NCBI GenBank assembly: GCA_003164035.1
Contig: PLRS01000035.1
Coordinates: forward strand, 80,933-144,932
Reading direction: 5' to 3'
Origin: Bryobacterales bacterium
GTDB taxonomy: Bacteria > Acidobacteriota > Terriglobia > Bryobacterales > Bryobacteraceae
DNA length: 64,000 nucleotides
A model generated the notes under the pieces. It worked only from the letters and a program-made list of their open reading frames with translations. It searched no databases and had not been told where the DNA came from. Both the position numbers and the translations under genes were made by a program. Below, piece by piece: positions 1-9,049 of the stretch; the first letter of the stretch is position 1, and the number at the start of each line of letters is the position of its first letter.

Positions 1-299
1 ACCGTGCCCGCCGCCGAATCGGCGATCGTAATCTTCGCCGTACGCGGGGAGGGGAGCGTGTTAACGGTCACGGCATAGGCGAAGGTGTAGCTTCCGCCGG
101 ATTGCCCGTTTGCCTGGCCGTAGAAGGTAAGCCAGGAAGAATCCGACGTGTAGGTCCAGATGCAGTAGCTGCCGGAGGCCACGGAAATCTGTCCAATGCC
201 GGCGGTGTAGGAAATGGTAGCGGTCTGGGGCGGATTGACGGTATAGGCGCATTGCGCGCACAACGGCATCGCCGCCAGGAAAGCGAGGAACAGCTTCAT
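1..299 (-). CDS. Exported protein with BACON-like domain (C-terminus beyond window)
   Basis: Translating the minus strand from the ATG at 299 gives an open frame that runs off the window edge, so only about 99 residues are visible. Residues 1-16 (MKLFLAFLAAMPLCAQ) form a short signal peptide ending in a signal peptidase I-like site. The rest reads as a beta-rich module with a CIWTY...SSWLTF core followed about 40 residues later by an RTAKITIAD strand. That is the pattern of BACON-type domains, immunoglobulin-like modules often found in secreted carbohydrate-active or adhesive proteins. No clear Shine-Dalgarno sequence precedes the ATG. The function of the whole protein cannot be judged because the main body lies outside the window. 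Confidence 0.6.
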   Translation of the reverse strand, partial: MKLFLAFLAAMPLCAQCAYTVNPPQTATISYTAGIGQISVASGSYCIWTYTSDSSWLTFYGQANGQSGGSYTFAYAVTVNTLPSPRTAKITIADSAAGT

Positions 300-388
300 C
301 AGTTGTTATGTTAGCCCGCATTTCAGGCGGGTGGGCCGGCGAAAGGCAGGGTTGGCCGCCTCGCGGAGCGGCCGAGTACCGGGCTTTG

Positions 389-904
389 TCAGGCGGCGGC
401 GGTTTGGGGTTTATTGAGGCAACATTGTTTGAATTTCTTGCCGCTGCCGCAGGGGCAGCGGTCGTTGCGGCCGGTTTTGGGGTCGGGGCGGCGATAGGGC
501 TGTTGGGGAGTTTGTGCATTTTTGTGCATGATTTCGGGATTTTGGGCGGATTTTGGGAGGATGGGAGTGGCGCGGCGCTCCTTCGCGGGAGAAGGCAGGG
601 CATGGCTGAGGATGAAGATGGCGGCGCGGAGACGCGCGGAGGTGGAGGATTTCGGGTCCTGGAGGATCTGTTCGAGGGCCTGGAAGGCCAGCTCAGCACG
701 GCCGACGGCGCCTTCGTGCAGCATGTCGGCGCGGTCGTTTTGGGCGTCGCGAAGGGCCGCCTCAAAGGCCGGCGAGGTGTGGCGCCAATAGGCGATGGCG
801 TTGCGGTGAACGCCGGCCTGGTCGGCGGCGGCATTGAGGTTGGCGCCGTTCAAGAGAGCGTCGATAACCTGGAGCTGAGGAGCGGAGAGGGCGGAATCGG
901 GCAT
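389..904 (-). CDS. Helix-turn-helix protein with C-terminal SEC-C zinc motif
   Basis: This 171-residue protein starts at the ATG at 904 ([10 protein letters not shown]), preceded by AAAGG about 10 bases upstream. A longer frame continues to 1069 but lacks a better start. Residues about 5-60 look like a transposase/phage-type helix-turn-helix ([20 protein letters not shown] followed by IAYWRH). The C-terminus carries the SEC-C pattern [16 protein letters not shown], a zinc-binding module best known from the end of SecA and found on many unrelated proteins. The combination suggests a small DNA-binding protein, possibly derived from a terminase or transposase small subunit. Its role is unknown. 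A decayed relative lies near 60.1-60.4 kb. Confidence 0.75.
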   Translation of the reverse strand: MPDSALSAPQLQVIDALLNGANLNAAADQAGVHRNAIAYWRHTSPAFEAALRDAQNDRADMLHEGAVGRAELAFQALEQILQDPKSSTSARLRAAIFILSHALPSPAKERRATPILPKSAQNPEIMHKNAQTPQQPYRRPDPKTGRNDRCPCGSGKKFKQCCLNKPQTAAA

Positions 905-1250
905 GGGAGCTACCTTTCGGCCACTACGATAGCTTGCGAGCGCGGAAGAAGCGGCTGTCGGGAAGGGGCGGATTTGGCGGAAGTGGCTTGGAATGTGGGG
1001 GAAGGGAATATTTAGAAAATCCGTGACTGGCGTTTGGGCGGGGATGGGTTTCCGGAGAGCTCTTTGCAAGGTCTAGTAGCTAGAGGCGCGGGGGCTGTGA
1101 TGAGCTCGCGCGGCGTCGCGTGGCAGGCTGCGGTCCACTCTTCTCGCGCGGCACTTTACCGATAAACCCACATGTCATTCCCAATGATCAAAGGAGCCTG
1201 TGCTTGGTGCCCACCATTCGGTTGCCTGCGGCCCGCCGCGGGGGACGCAA
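905..1250. other. Gene-free stretch
   Basis: About 345 bases separate the HTH/SEC-C gene from the end of the GH59 remnant. I see no convincing reading frame, hairpin with a T-run or RNA gene. The upstream control region of the HTH/SEC-C gene should lie in 905-1020. Confidence 0.4.
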
Positions 1251-1757
1251 TCACATCGGTCGCGCAGGCCGGCTTAGCGCCAGGGGAGACGTGATCGTCA
1301 ATTTGTCGAATTGGGCGTTGATCCAGCCGTTGACGCCGAACCCTATCTGCCCAGATATGTAGGCTGAGTCGTTGGCGGTTCCCAGCACGAGCCGATCAAG
1401 CTCAGCGCGGATTGTCGTCCCCACAAAGGTGAGCGCCAGCTCATGCCAAGTGTTGGTGCCGAGCGGCGCCACCGATCCGTAGACCAGGCCTGTGGTTGTG
1501 CCGTCGATATCCTCCCGCACGATAGCCCAGTTCCCCTGATCGGTGACTTGCAGGTGGTAGGACTGCCGGCACGAGGGATCGGCGGGCGATTGATCGCCGA
1601 CGCGGCCCAGGAGTTGGACAGCGCCCGATTGTTCCAGCAGGACGTCGGCGCTCACCCGGTAGTCAGTCCAATTCACGTCTCCCATCAGAGTGTATGGATT
1701 GCTGGCCTTGCGCAGCGTGGGGGTTACCCACCAGAAATACGGCTGCACCGCCGCCAT
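1251..1757 (-). pseudogene. Detached C-terminal part of the GH59 gene
   Basis: This frame is the direct continuation of the upstream GH59 catalytic gene. The two are in the same reading frame and are separated only by the TGA at 1779-1781 and seven sense codons (AGQCLRQ) before the first ATG here. The 168 residues form a concanavalin-like beta-sandwich (YRVSADVLLE, HLQVTDQGNWAIVR, WHELALTF, GQIGFGVNGW), as expected for the lectin-like C-terminal domain of galactosylceramidases. Without readthrough it would need independent initiation, and there is no good ribosome binding site, so I regard it as the non-translated tail of a broken gene. Confidence 0.7.
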
Positions 1758-1778
1758 CTGCCGCAGACACTGGCCCGC

Positions 1779-3254
1779 TCAGCCGCCGCCGCACGGCGCA
1801 ATCTCGAACGCTCCGTTTACATCGGCGAACAGGCGGGCTTCCTGGCCGATGTTGTACTCCTCGAAACTGTCCGAATAGGGTAACTGCAGGGAGCACTCCA
1901 CGCCGGACTGGCAAACGGCCGCGGGCGCACTCCCTTTACTCTGTCCCGTGGTGGTGGTGATGCTATAGAGGAAGCCGGGCTGCAAGGTCACCGAGTACAA
2001 ACCGTTCACCGGCGCCACATCCTGAGCTTCGGCGAACCAGTCATCCGGATCTGTCGAGTTCAGATTGGTGGACCAGACATGCACCGGACCAGTCGCAAGG
2101 CCGCCCGTCACGACGAAGCTAAAGATCTGACTGCTGGTGGCGTAAGCGGTTTCGATGACGATGCTATAGTCGCTCCCGTTGGGCGACGACAGCGCGACAT
2201 AGGAGCCGATGTCTCCGGTGGTGCGCCCGGCGGCGCTGTCGATGTATCGCCAGCCGGGTTCGACGAACTGAGTGGTATGCGCCATCGCCCATACACCCGG
2301 GCCGACGAAGTAGTTTCCCGACCGGGGTTCTTCGGCCAGGATCAGCCCGTAGCTCGAATACGGAAAATTCGTGCAGGTAGCGCCGATCAGCGGCCAGACG
2401 ATCGAAGCCGTGATGCCTCCGTCTATGTACTGCAAATTGGTCGCCCTGGCGATATTGGCGGCGGACTCTCCGTTGCTTTCCGAAGCCCACATGGGCTTGC
2501 CGAGACCGGAGACCATCTGAAAGTCGGTGCACTGCACGATGGCGCCGAAATCACAAGGGTAGTGCGCAGCGGGGACGTCGATGTCTGTGTAGAAACTCGG
2601 AGCCGATATGGCGGCCTGCGCGGACGGCGTCAGGTGGGCGTAGTACTCGTCGGGGCCGATAATCTTCGTGGATAACCCGTTCGCCGCGAGCGCCTGCTTC
2701 AGACTGTGGAACCACCCGAGATCCCACCCGGTGTAGCACTCGTTCCACCCGCCGACATAATCGATATTGAGATTGTGGTCCGTCTTAGCGCCCGTGAGCC
2801 ACTTCACGATGTAGTCCACGTTGTCCTGGGACCAGAAATTCGCGCCCCCTCCCATCCAGCCGGGAGCGGTCCACTCGATCGCCACCAGCTTGATGTCGGG
2901 GTTTCGCGCCTTGGCTTGTTCCATCAACCACCATTCGTAGCCGCGGTAGTAATTCTCATCACTCGCCGAGTGCATGTGGCTAGGCTCGGCGCCGCTGGTC
3001 GAGTTTGCGTCGCCGCCGATCTCGACTTTGAGGATCTGCAGCGACGCGCCGTAGTTGGGCTTGAAGAGATAGTCCAGGATCTGGCTGCGGTTCGGTTCTG
3101 GGTAATCGATCAAGAGGCGGGAGTTACCGCCTCCACCGCTGATTGCGCCGAGACCATCAAAAGTGCGTCCCAAGCCGCCCCCTTCGAGGCTGACGGGGGC
3201 AGCGGCTCCGGCTCGGGGTGCGACGATGAGCGGGAGGTTCTCTGTCTCACCCAA
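1779..3254 (-). CDS. GH59 galactosylceramidase-like glycoside hydrolase, C-terminally truncated
   Basis: The 491-residue product matches the catalytic domain of family GH59 (galactocerebrosidase, which removes beta-galactose from galactolipids). The likely acid/base is E172 in GGWNE and the nucleophile E259 in MWASES. The TIM barrel and following beta-sandwich run through to about residue 480 (PYSDSFEEYNIGQEARLFADVN), where the C-terminal lectin-like domain should continue but an in-frame TGA stops it. The frame opens at a TTG at 3254 with no Shine-Dalgarno sequence and no signal peptide, although relatives are usually secreted. Both ends therefore look damaged. The product may fold only partly, and I expect this to be a gene in decay rather than an active secreted enzyme. 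A sequencing error at 1781 is the main alternative. Confidence 0.75.
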   Translation of the reverse strand: MGETENLPLIVAPRAGAAAPVSLEGGGLGRTFDGLGAISGGGGNSRLLIDYPEPNRSQILDYLFKPNYGASLQILKVEIGGDANSTSGAEPSHMHSASDENYYRGYEWWLMEQAKARNPDIKLVAIEWTAPGWMGGGANFWSQDNVDYIVKWLTGAKTDHNLNIDYVGGWNECYTGWDLGWFHSLKQALAANGLSTKIIGPDEYYAHLTPSAQAAISAPSFYTDIDVPAAHYPCDFGAIVQCTDFQMVSGLGKPMWASESNGESAANIARATNLQYIDGGITASIVWPLIGATCTNFPYSSYGLILAEEPRSGNYFVGPGVWAMAHTTQFVEPGWRYIDSAAGRTTGDIGSYVALSSPNGSDYSIVIETAYATSSQIFSFVVTGGLATGPVHVWSTNLNSTDPDDWFAEAQDVAPVNGLYSVTLQPGFLYSITTTTGQSKGSAPAAVCQSGVECSLQLPYSDSFEEYNIGQEARLFADVNGAFEIAPCGGG

Positions 3255-3300
3255 ATGCCGACCTTGGGAATCCGCGGCTTGGCCCGCATCGCGCGAAGGT

Positions 3301-3705
3301 TCAGATGGGGATAATTGGGCAGGCCGGGTCCAAACGCCCGATGTCGTGCGGATCGCCTGTGACGACGTGGTCTCCGCGCTCTCTGGCGATAATTACGACC
3401 GAGGCGTCGATTACGTCCGCGACGCCGGCCGCGCCGCACAATTCTCCGCAGGCGCGGGCGAGTTGCTCATCGAGAGCGACAATCTCGACTTCGTCGATGC
3501 GCAAAAACCGCGCCAGTGCGACCTGAACACGGCTATCCCGCCATGCTTGTCCCACCACACCCGCAGGCACTCGAAATTTGAGGCGGTGGGCCAAAGCCCG
3601 AGCGAGCAAAGCGATCAGCCGCTTGTCGCCACGATCCAAGGCGATCAAAGCGCCGGCGTCAAGTGTTATCCCCGCCCGCGCCGCGGCAGCATGCGTTCCG
3701 CCCAT
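3301..3705 (-). CDS. PIN-domain ribonuclease, VapC-like toxin
   Basis: This 134-residue PIN-fold protein has the usual acidic set: D16 in ITLDAGALIALD, D97 and D100 in VADVIDASVV, and D118/D121 near the end in TGDPHDI. PIN toxins of type II systems cleave RNA with a divalent metal and are silenced by a co-transcribed antitoxin. The start at 3705 lies inside the end of the antitoxin frame (stop at 3666), a normal overlap for such pairs. The mid-domain glutamate seen in many VapC proteins is not evident (VPAGVVGQAWRD). The antitoxin upstream is frameshifted, so if the toxin is expressed it may be weak or inactive. Confidence 0.75.
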   Translation of the reverse strand: MGGTHAAAARAGITLDAGALIALDRGDKRLIALLARALAHRLKFRVPAGVVGQAWRDSRVQVALARFLRIDEVEIVALDEQLARACGELCGAAGVADVIDASVVIIARERGDHVVTGDPHDIGRLDPACPIIPI

Positions 3706-3900
3706 TTGATGTCCTCCGGCGCTGGCTCGCCATATTGTCCGATCAGATCGCTAAGAAGCGCTCGGAGGGAGTCACGCTTTTCGTGTTCCGCCAGAACGCT
3801 GGCGATATAGCCAGAAATCCGCTCTTCCCGCGCGCACTTCCCGGTGGACTCTGGCGAGTTGCTGTTTCGGCAAGCTAATGGCGATTTTCGCCCTGGTCAT
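3666..3900 (-). pseudogene. Frameshifted VapB-like antitoxin
   Basis: From the ATG at 3900 the minus strand reads MTRAKIAISLPKQQLARVHR, a ribbon-helix-helix N-terminus, then loses similarity and stops early at 3772. In the next frame, from about 3820 to the stop at 3666-3668, it reads RISGYIASVLAEHEKRDSLR and ends QYGEPAPEDIKWAERMLPRR. That is the helical, toxin-binding C-terminal half of the same antitoxin type. Joining the two parts needs a single-base indel near 3815. The second frame has no start codon of its own, because its upstream extension hits a TGA overlapping the ATG. The antitoxin is therefore broken, unless there is programmed frameshifting or a sequencing error. Confidence 0.7.
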
Positions 3901-4127
3901 ACCGATATCATACCATCGGTCAGCCCGGGGCGTGCGCGCGGTTCTCGGGATGGATCGTCCGGCGGCCCGGAGATCGGGCTGTTTCGCCAGCCCCAGGAAA
4001 ACGGGGATATCGGAAAGCAGTTCGGCCCCGCGCCAGATGTTCTCGCGATCTGTGAGGCCCCCCCGATTGGTTCCTGTTGATGCCCCGCGAGCTCGACGCG
4101 AGTCGAGGCTCCGAGCTCCTGAGCCGC

Positions 4128-4237
4128 GTGGAATTTGGGTTGAGCCAAGTTTCGAACCGGCCAGCGAACGGCCGGGCTGGCGCCCGGCTGGACCGATTGA
4201 CAATCGGTCCGCAGGTTAACAACCTGCCCCACAAAAA
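4128..4237 (+). repeat. Palindromic intergenic element, family F, copy 1
   Basis: A run of three short palindromes: GCCGGGC-tggc-GCCCGGC, ACCGATT-gac-AATCGGT and CAGGTT-aac-AACCTG, ending in CTGCCCCAC. The same order of motifs, starting with GTGGAATTTGGG, recurs at 24119-24330 in the same orientation. No coding frame is convincing in the 3901-4347 gap. A further perfect 8-base palindrome (CCGGCGAC-aag-GTCGCCGG, 4306-4324) lies just past the end of ftsZ, without a T-run. Confidence 0.6.
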
Positions 4238-4347
4238 CCGGGTCACCTTATTTTCCTTCAGGTCGCGAAATGACGGGGCGACATCAGGAGCCCCACGGAG
4301 TTGCACCGGCGACAAGGTCGCCGGCGCTACGCGAGAAGTCTGCCAAG

Positions 4348-5568
4348 CTAATTCAGCAGGCGGCCCTGGCGCAAGTAGGCCGGGGTATCCAGGTCGTCCA
4401 GGTCGATGCCCGGTTCCTCGTCGGCGAGCAGCGACGGTTCCGGCATGACGGGCTCGGGTTCGAAGAACGGCTCGGGCATCCGTACCGGCATGGGCAGCGG
4501 CTCCGGCTCGGGTGCGGCGATGAGCGGCGGCGCGGCGGCTTCCAATCGTTTGGGACTCTCCACGACCACGGCGCCGGCCGGCTGAAACCCGGTGGCAATC
4601 ACGGTCACCTTCACCTGGTCGGCCATCTTTTCATCCAGGATGGCGCCGAAGGTGATCTCGACGGCTTCGCAATGGGTGGCTTCGCGGACCAGGTTGCAGG
4701 CGTCGTCCACGTCCTGAAAGCTCATCTGGCGGGAGCCGGTAATGTTGATCAAAATGCCGCGCGAGCCGGCGATCTGGACGCCTTCGAGCAGGGGGCAACT
4801 GATGGCGGCGCGGGCCGCCTCCACCGCCGCGTTTTCGCCGCGGCCCGTGGCGGTGCCCATCATGGCGTAGCCCATGCCTGCCATAACCGAGCGGATGTCG
4901 GAGAAATCGCGGTTGATGACACCGGGCGTATTGATGATGTCGCTGATGCCCTGGACGGCCTGGCGGAGCAGATCGTCGGCCACCTTGAAGGCCTCAAAAA
5001 AGCTGACGCCTTTGGGGATGAGAGCGCGCAACCGCTCGTTGGGAATGGCGATCACCGAGTCCAGGGCGGAGGCGAGCTGGGCCAAGCCACCCTCGGCCAG
5101 GCGCATGCGCGCGGCGCCCTCGAACGCAAAAGGCTTGGTCACCACGGCCACGGTGAGGGCGCCCAGTTCCTTGGCCAGGTTGGCGACCACCGGCGCTGCC
5201 CCTGTTCCGGTGCCGTAGCCCAGGCCGGCGGTGACGAACACCATGTCGGCGCCCTGCAGCAGCTCCACGATCTGATCGGTGTTCTCGAGCGCGGCCTGGC
5301 GGCCGATATCGGGTTTCGACCCGGCGCCCAGGCCGCGCGTGATTCTGGCTCCCAGTTGCACCTTGTTGGGCACGGGACAAGAGGCCAGCGCCTGGCGATC
5401 GGTGTCCATGACGTGGAAATCCACGCCGCCCAAGCCCGCCGCCACCATTCGCGCCACCGCGTTCGAACCTGCGCCGCCCACGCCAATCACTTTGATTTGC
5501 GTTCCGCAGCGCGCTTCTTCTTCGATTTCGTATTTCAAGCCGTCCAGGTCCGTGTCCATCAACGCCAT
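4348..5568 (-). CDS. ftsZ: Cell division protein FtsZ
   Basis: The 406-residue tubulin homologue polymerises with GTP into the Z-ring. The start at 5568 has a strong site (GAGGTGA, about 5 bases upstream). The fold is clear: VIGVGGAGSNAV at 27-38, the T7 loop N219-R-D-F-S-D224 with both catalytic aspartates, and a C-terminal anchor peptide (LDTPAYLRQGR) after a Pro/Glu-rich linker from about 335. Two consensus loops deviate. The tubulin signature GGGTGTG reads GYGTGTG (Y118), and the NTD loop reads D55-T-D. It is the last gene of the dcw cluster, about 50 bases below ftsA. Otherwise length and architecture are normal, so I expect a working but divergent FtsZ. Confidence 0.96.
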   Translation of the reverse strand: MALMDTDLDGLKYEIEEEARCGTQIKVIGVGGAGSNAVARMVAAGLGGVDFHVMDTDRQALASCPVPNKVQLGARITRGLGAGSKPDIGRQAALENTDQIVELLQGADMVFVTAGLGYGTGTGAAPVVANLAKELGALTVAVVTKPFAFEGAARMRLAEGGLAQLASALDSVIAIPNERLRALIPKGVSFFEAFKVADDLLRQAVQGISDIINTPGVINRDFSDIRSVMAGMGYAMMGTATGRGENAAVEAARAAISCPLLEGVQIAGSRGILINITGSRQMSFQDVDDACNLVREATHCEAVEITFGAILDEKMADQVKVTVIATGFQPAGAVVVESPKRLEAAAPPLIAAPEPEPLPMPVRMPEPFFEPEPVMPEPSLLADEEPGIDLDDLDTPAYLRQGRLLN

Positions 5569-5617
5569 AAATCACCTCTTCAAAGAAACCGCTCCCTCAC
5601 GGTCGCGGTAAATGCGG

Positions 5618-6823
5618 CTACCGTAACATGCGTCCCAACCAGCCGGCCGCTTCGCGTTGCGCCCGGGTATGGTCTTTCAGTTTGGCCGAATACATGGCCA
5701 GCCCCAAAGCAGTGCACCATTCGCGATCTTTCATCTCGGCGGGACCGCCTTCCACTCCCAAAGTCAGGCCGAATCGCGACTGGCAGTCCAATTCCCGGTC
5801 GGCGACCTCCAGAATCTCGGGCAGTTTGGCGCCGCCGCCGGTCAGGAACACCCCACCCAACAAGGACTCCTGCATGCCGATCCGAACCAGCTCCTTGCGC
5901 ACCTGCTGGAACAAGTCGATGGCGCGCGACTCCAGAATCAGGTTCACGTTGCGTTTGCGCGTTTCAGCGGGCTCGCGGCCCTCGGGCACGGGGAGTTCCA
6001 CCCAGACGTTCTCCGGACATTCGGCGTAGCGCGCCCGCCCGTAGTCGCGCTTCACGAATTCGGCTTCGAGCGGGCTCAAGCGGAGCGCCTTGGCCAGGTC
6101 GGCGGTGAAGGTATCGCCACCGATGGGAATGCTGGATGCCTGGCACATGGCCTCGCCGTTGTACACCACCAACTCGGTGGATTCGGAGCCGATATCCACC
6201 ACGGCGATGCCCTGCCGCCGGTCCTCCGGCACCACCACGGCATAGCTGGCCGCCATGCCTTCGAAAATGCTCTCTTCCACGTTCAGGTGAGCCTGATTGA
6301 CCGCGCCCACCAGCGCATTATGTTCCTGGATGGAAGTCGTAACCAGGTGAACATTGGCCTCCAGGCAGGAAGCCAGCGTCTTGCGCGGGTCGGTGTGGCC
6401 GGGATGATCGTCCACCACGAAATCCTGGAGCAAGAGCTGCAGGATCATGCAATCTTCGGGCAACTGGCGGCGGCGGGCGCGGGACACGGCGCGGTCGATG
6501 TCGGCCGCTTCCACTTCTCTGACATAGCCCCAGTTGTGAATGCCGTGAACGTTGGTGCCGCGCACGGTAGGGCCGCCCATTCCGACGACCGCGATCTCGA
6601 TCGACAGCCCGGCAGTGGCTTCGGCTTCCCGCAGCGCGGCCAGCACGTTATCGGTCACCGCCGCCTGGTCGGCGATGCGCCCTTTGGCCCAACCCGCGGA
6701 GTCGACTTCACCGGCACCCACCAGGCGTACGCGGCCCCGGTCCACCAGGACCACGGCCATCCTGGTCTTGCCGCTTCCCAGGTCGATGCCCGCGCCGACG
6801 ATTTGTTGCTTTTTTGCCCCCAT
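5618..6823 (-). CDS. ftsA: Cell division protein FtsA
   Basis: The 401-residue actin-like ATPase anchors FtsZ to the membrane. The phosphate-1 loop is AGIDLGSGKTRMAVV near the N-terminus. The phosphate-2 motif reads VVDIGSESTELVVY where many FtsA proteins have DIGGGT, and the adenosine motif is LTGGGAKLPEI. The last residues (AAGWLGRMLR) form a short amphipathic helix, the usual membrane-targeting sequence. It starts 9 bases after the end of ftsQ and is followed by ftsZ, the conserved ftsQ-ftsA-ftsZ order. Confidence 0.95.
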   Translation of the reverse strand: MGAKKQQIVGAGIDLGSGKTRMAVVLVDRGRVRLVGAGEVDSAGWAKGRIADQAAVTDNVLAALREAEATAGLSIEIAVVGMGGPTVRGTNVHGIHNWGYVREVEAADIDRAVSRARRRQLPEDCMILQLLLQDFVVDDHPGHTDPRKTLASCLEANVHLVTTSIQEHNALVGAVNQAHLNVEESIFEGMAASYAVVVPEDRRQGIAVVDIGSESTELVVYNGEAMCQASSIPIGGDTFTADLAKALRLSPLEAEFVKRDYGRARYAECPENVWVELPVPEGREPAETRKRNVNLILESRAIDLFQQVRKELVRIGMQESLLGGVFLTGGGAKLPEILEVADRELDCQSRFGLTLGVEGGPAEMKDREWCTALGLAMYSAKLKDHTRAQREAAGWLGRMLR

Positions 6824-6832
6824 GCCTGCTAC

Positions 6833-7603
6833 TTATTCCTTTGCCGTAATGCGGTCGTCCAGGCGAAGGTCGAACGCGGTGGCGTCCGGAGCCGCCTGCG
6901 CCATCTCCGCGTAATGTTTGGCGAAATTGCGATAGCGGCGGATATAGTTGCCGTCGCCCATGCGCAGCGATACCGTCCGGTCGCCCATCTGCGTCACCAC
7001 CAGCAGATCCTCCGGATCGCTGGCATCCACCTCGGAAACCGATTTTGCTTCCCGCCCCATGTCGCGCTCGAAAGCCAGAAAAGCGCGCACACGCTCGCGG
7101 CGTTCCGGCTCGGAGGAATCCTCCCGGATGCCGCTCAACACCGGAAAGGAGAACTCCGCCTGAGGCGGCGGATCCACCAAAACCCCGTTGGCGTCGATGA
7201 GCAGCAGCAGGCCCGAGCCCGGCATCACGAATGCCACCGGCGTGCGCTCGCGGATGCGCACGATGAGCCGGCCGGGCCATAGTCGCGAAACCGAAGCGTC
7301 CTCGATCCAGTCGATGGCGAGCAGCCGGCGGCGGCGCTCGGCCAACGGAATGGAAAAGACGCTACGGTTGAAATCCATCGCGAATACGCGCGCCACCTGG
7401 GAGCGGGGAGCGTAGCGCAGCCCTTCGATCGCAATCGCGTTCGGATCGTCGCGGGATAGCGTGAAGCGGGGACTGCCGACCAGGTACGCCCGCACCTTCA
7501 AGCCGGCCCAGGCCGTGGAAGCGCAGACCGCAAGAAGCACCGCCAGCCCGGCCGCGCGCCGCCAACGAACCGTTTTGTCGCGTTTCTTAGCTTCGCGTGC
7601 CAT
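6833..7603 (-). CDS. ftsQ: Cell division protein FtsQ
   Basis: The 256-residue bitopic protein has a basic cytoplasmic tail ([16 protein letters not shown]), one membrane helix at about 17-37, then a POTRA domain ([20 protein letters not shown]) and the FtsQ beta domain with the [20 protein letters not shown] core. FtsQ links the FtsBL pair to other divisome proteins in the periplasm. Its start overlaps the end of murC by 17 bases, so the two are probably translationally coupled. Confidence 0.92.
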   Translation of the reverse strand: MAREAKKRDKTVRWRRAAGLAVLLAVCASTAWAGLKVRAYLVGSPRFTLSRDDPNAIAIEGLRYAPRSQVARVFAMDFNRSVFSIPLAERRRRLLAIDWIEDASVSRLWPGRLIVRIRERTPVAFVMPGSGLLLLIDANGVLVDPPPQAEFSFPVLSGIREDSSEPERRERVRAFLAFERDMGREAKSVSEVDASDPEDLLVVTQMGDRTVSLRMGDGNYIRRYRNFAKHYAEMAQAAPDATAFDLRLDDRITAKE

Positions 7604-8993
7604 CCGGATCGGCCCCCTCGGCGGCGCGCAGCGCCGCCAGCACTTTCTCCCCCGCCTGCCACACGTTGCCCGCGCCCAGCGTCAGCACCAGGTCGCCTTC
7701 CCGCGCCACGGCAACGAGCGCCTCCACACCCCGATCGATGGTGCCCACGTACTCCACGGCGCGGTGACCCGAGCGGCGAATGCGCTCGACCAGCATCTCG
7801 GCCGTTACGCCTTCGATGGGCGTTTCCGAGGCGGCGTAAATATCCATCACGAAGACGCTGTCGGCCTGGTGGAACGCGCGCCCGAATTCGTCGGCAAGAA
7901 GCATGGTGCGGGTGTAGCGGTGGGGCTGAAACAGCACGTGAATCCGCCGGAAGCCGCACTGGCGGGCTCCCTCCAGGGTCGCCTGGATTTCGGTGGGGTG
8001 GTGGCCGTAATCGTCCACCACGGTAATTCCCCGTTGCCTGCCGCGCACCTGGAAGCGCCGCTCCACGCCGCTGAAAGTCTCCAGGGCTTGGGCGATCGCG
8101 GCGGGCGCCACGTCCAGCTCCATCGCCACGGCGGCCGCGGCGGTCGCATTCAGAACGTTGTGGCGCCCCGGTATGCGCAGGTGAAACTCGCCCAGGTCGG
8201 CGGCGCGATAGCGCAGCCGGAAGCGGCTCGAAAAACTGCCGCAAACGATAGCGGTGGCTTCCACCTCCGCCTGCGCTGTGGTGCCGTAGGTGACGGTGCG
8301 GCGCTGAATCGCCGGCAGGATGCTCTGCACGTTGGCGTCGTCCAGGCAGACGATGGCGGCGCCGTAGAACGGAACCTTGTTGACGAACTCGATAAATGCG
8401 GCACGAATGGCGTCGAGGTCGGGATAGTGATCCAGGTGCTCGCGGTCGATATTGGTGACCACGGCCAGAATGGGCGCGAGCTTGACGAACGAGCCGTCGC
8501 TTTCGTCGGATTCCGCCACCAGAAAATCGCTGTGCCCCACGCGGGCGTTGGAGCCTCCCATGGTTCCGACGCGGCCGCCCACCACCACGGTGGGGTCGAG
8601 GCCGGCGTGGCTCAGGATAGTGGCGGTGAGCGAAGTAGTGGTGGTCTTGCCGTGGCTGCCGGCGATGGCGATTCCGTACTTCAGCCGCATCAGCTCGGCC
8701 AGCAGCTCGCCGCGCGGAATCACCGGCAGCCCCAGCCGCCGCGCCTCGCGCACCTCGGGATTCCGCTCGTCCACGGCCGAACTCACCACCACGATGCGCG
8801 CGCCGCCCAGGTTGGCGGCGTCGTGCCCCTCGAAAATGGTGGCGCCCAACGAGGCCAGGCGTTCGGTGATGGGCGACAGCCTAAGGTCCGATCCGCTGAT
8901 CTTGTAGCCGTTATTGAGCAGCACTTCGGCAATGCCGCTCATCCCGATTCCGGCGATGCCTACGAAATGGAGATGCTGCGGTCGTAAGAACAT
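7587..8993 (-). CDS. murC: UDP-N-acetylmuramate--L-alanine ligase MurC
   Basis: The 468-residue Mur ligase adds L-alanine to UDP-MurNAc using ATP. The N-terminal Rossmann motif is [17 protein letters not shown] (about residues 10-26), followed by the ATP loop [12 protein letters not shown] at about 110-121, the central ESDESDGSF motif, and HPTEI in the C-terminal domain. The start at 8993 has AAGG seven bases upstream. A repeat-filled gap of about 250 bases separates it from murG. No murB lies between murC and ftsQ, unlike in many dcw clusters. Confidence 0.96.
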   Translation of the reverse strand: MFLRPQHLHFVGIAGIGMSGIAEVLLNNGYKISGSDLRLSPITERLASLGATIFEGHDAANLGGARIVVVSSAVDERNPEVREARRLGLPVIPRGELLAELMRLKYGIAIAGSHGKTTTTSLTATILSHAGLDPTVVVGGRVGTMGGSNARVGHSDFLVAESDESDGSFVKLAPILAVVTNIDREHLDHYPDLDAIRAAFIEFVNKVPFYGAAIVCLDDANVQSILPAIQRRTVTYGTTAQAEVEATAIVCGSFSSRFRLRYRAADLGEFHLRIPGRHNVLNATAAAAVAMELDVAPAAIAQALETFSGVERRFQVRGRQRGITVVDDYGHHPTEIQATLEGARQCGFRRIHVLFQPHRYTRTMLLADEFGRAFHQADSVFVMDIYAASETPIEGVTAEMLVERIRRSGHRAVEYVGTIDRGVEALVAVAREGDLVLTLGAGNVWQAGEKVLAALRAAEGADPDGTRS

Positions 8994-9049
8994 TTCAATA
9001 CCTTATTGTTTCGGTTGTGAAGGGCGATGTCAAATGCCTTTCGGCTATA

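Noticed and set aside
1779..1781. TGA read as selenocysteine in the GH59 gene
   Set aside because: There is no SECIS-like hairpin evident after the codon, GH59 enzymes are not selenoproteins, and the aligned residue should be Arg by a one-base change.
4270..6108. A 612-codon plus-strand open frame
   Set aside because: It is antisense to ftsZ and ftsA, is rich in His, Gly and Arg, and has no family features. High GC gives long antisense frames opposite real genes.
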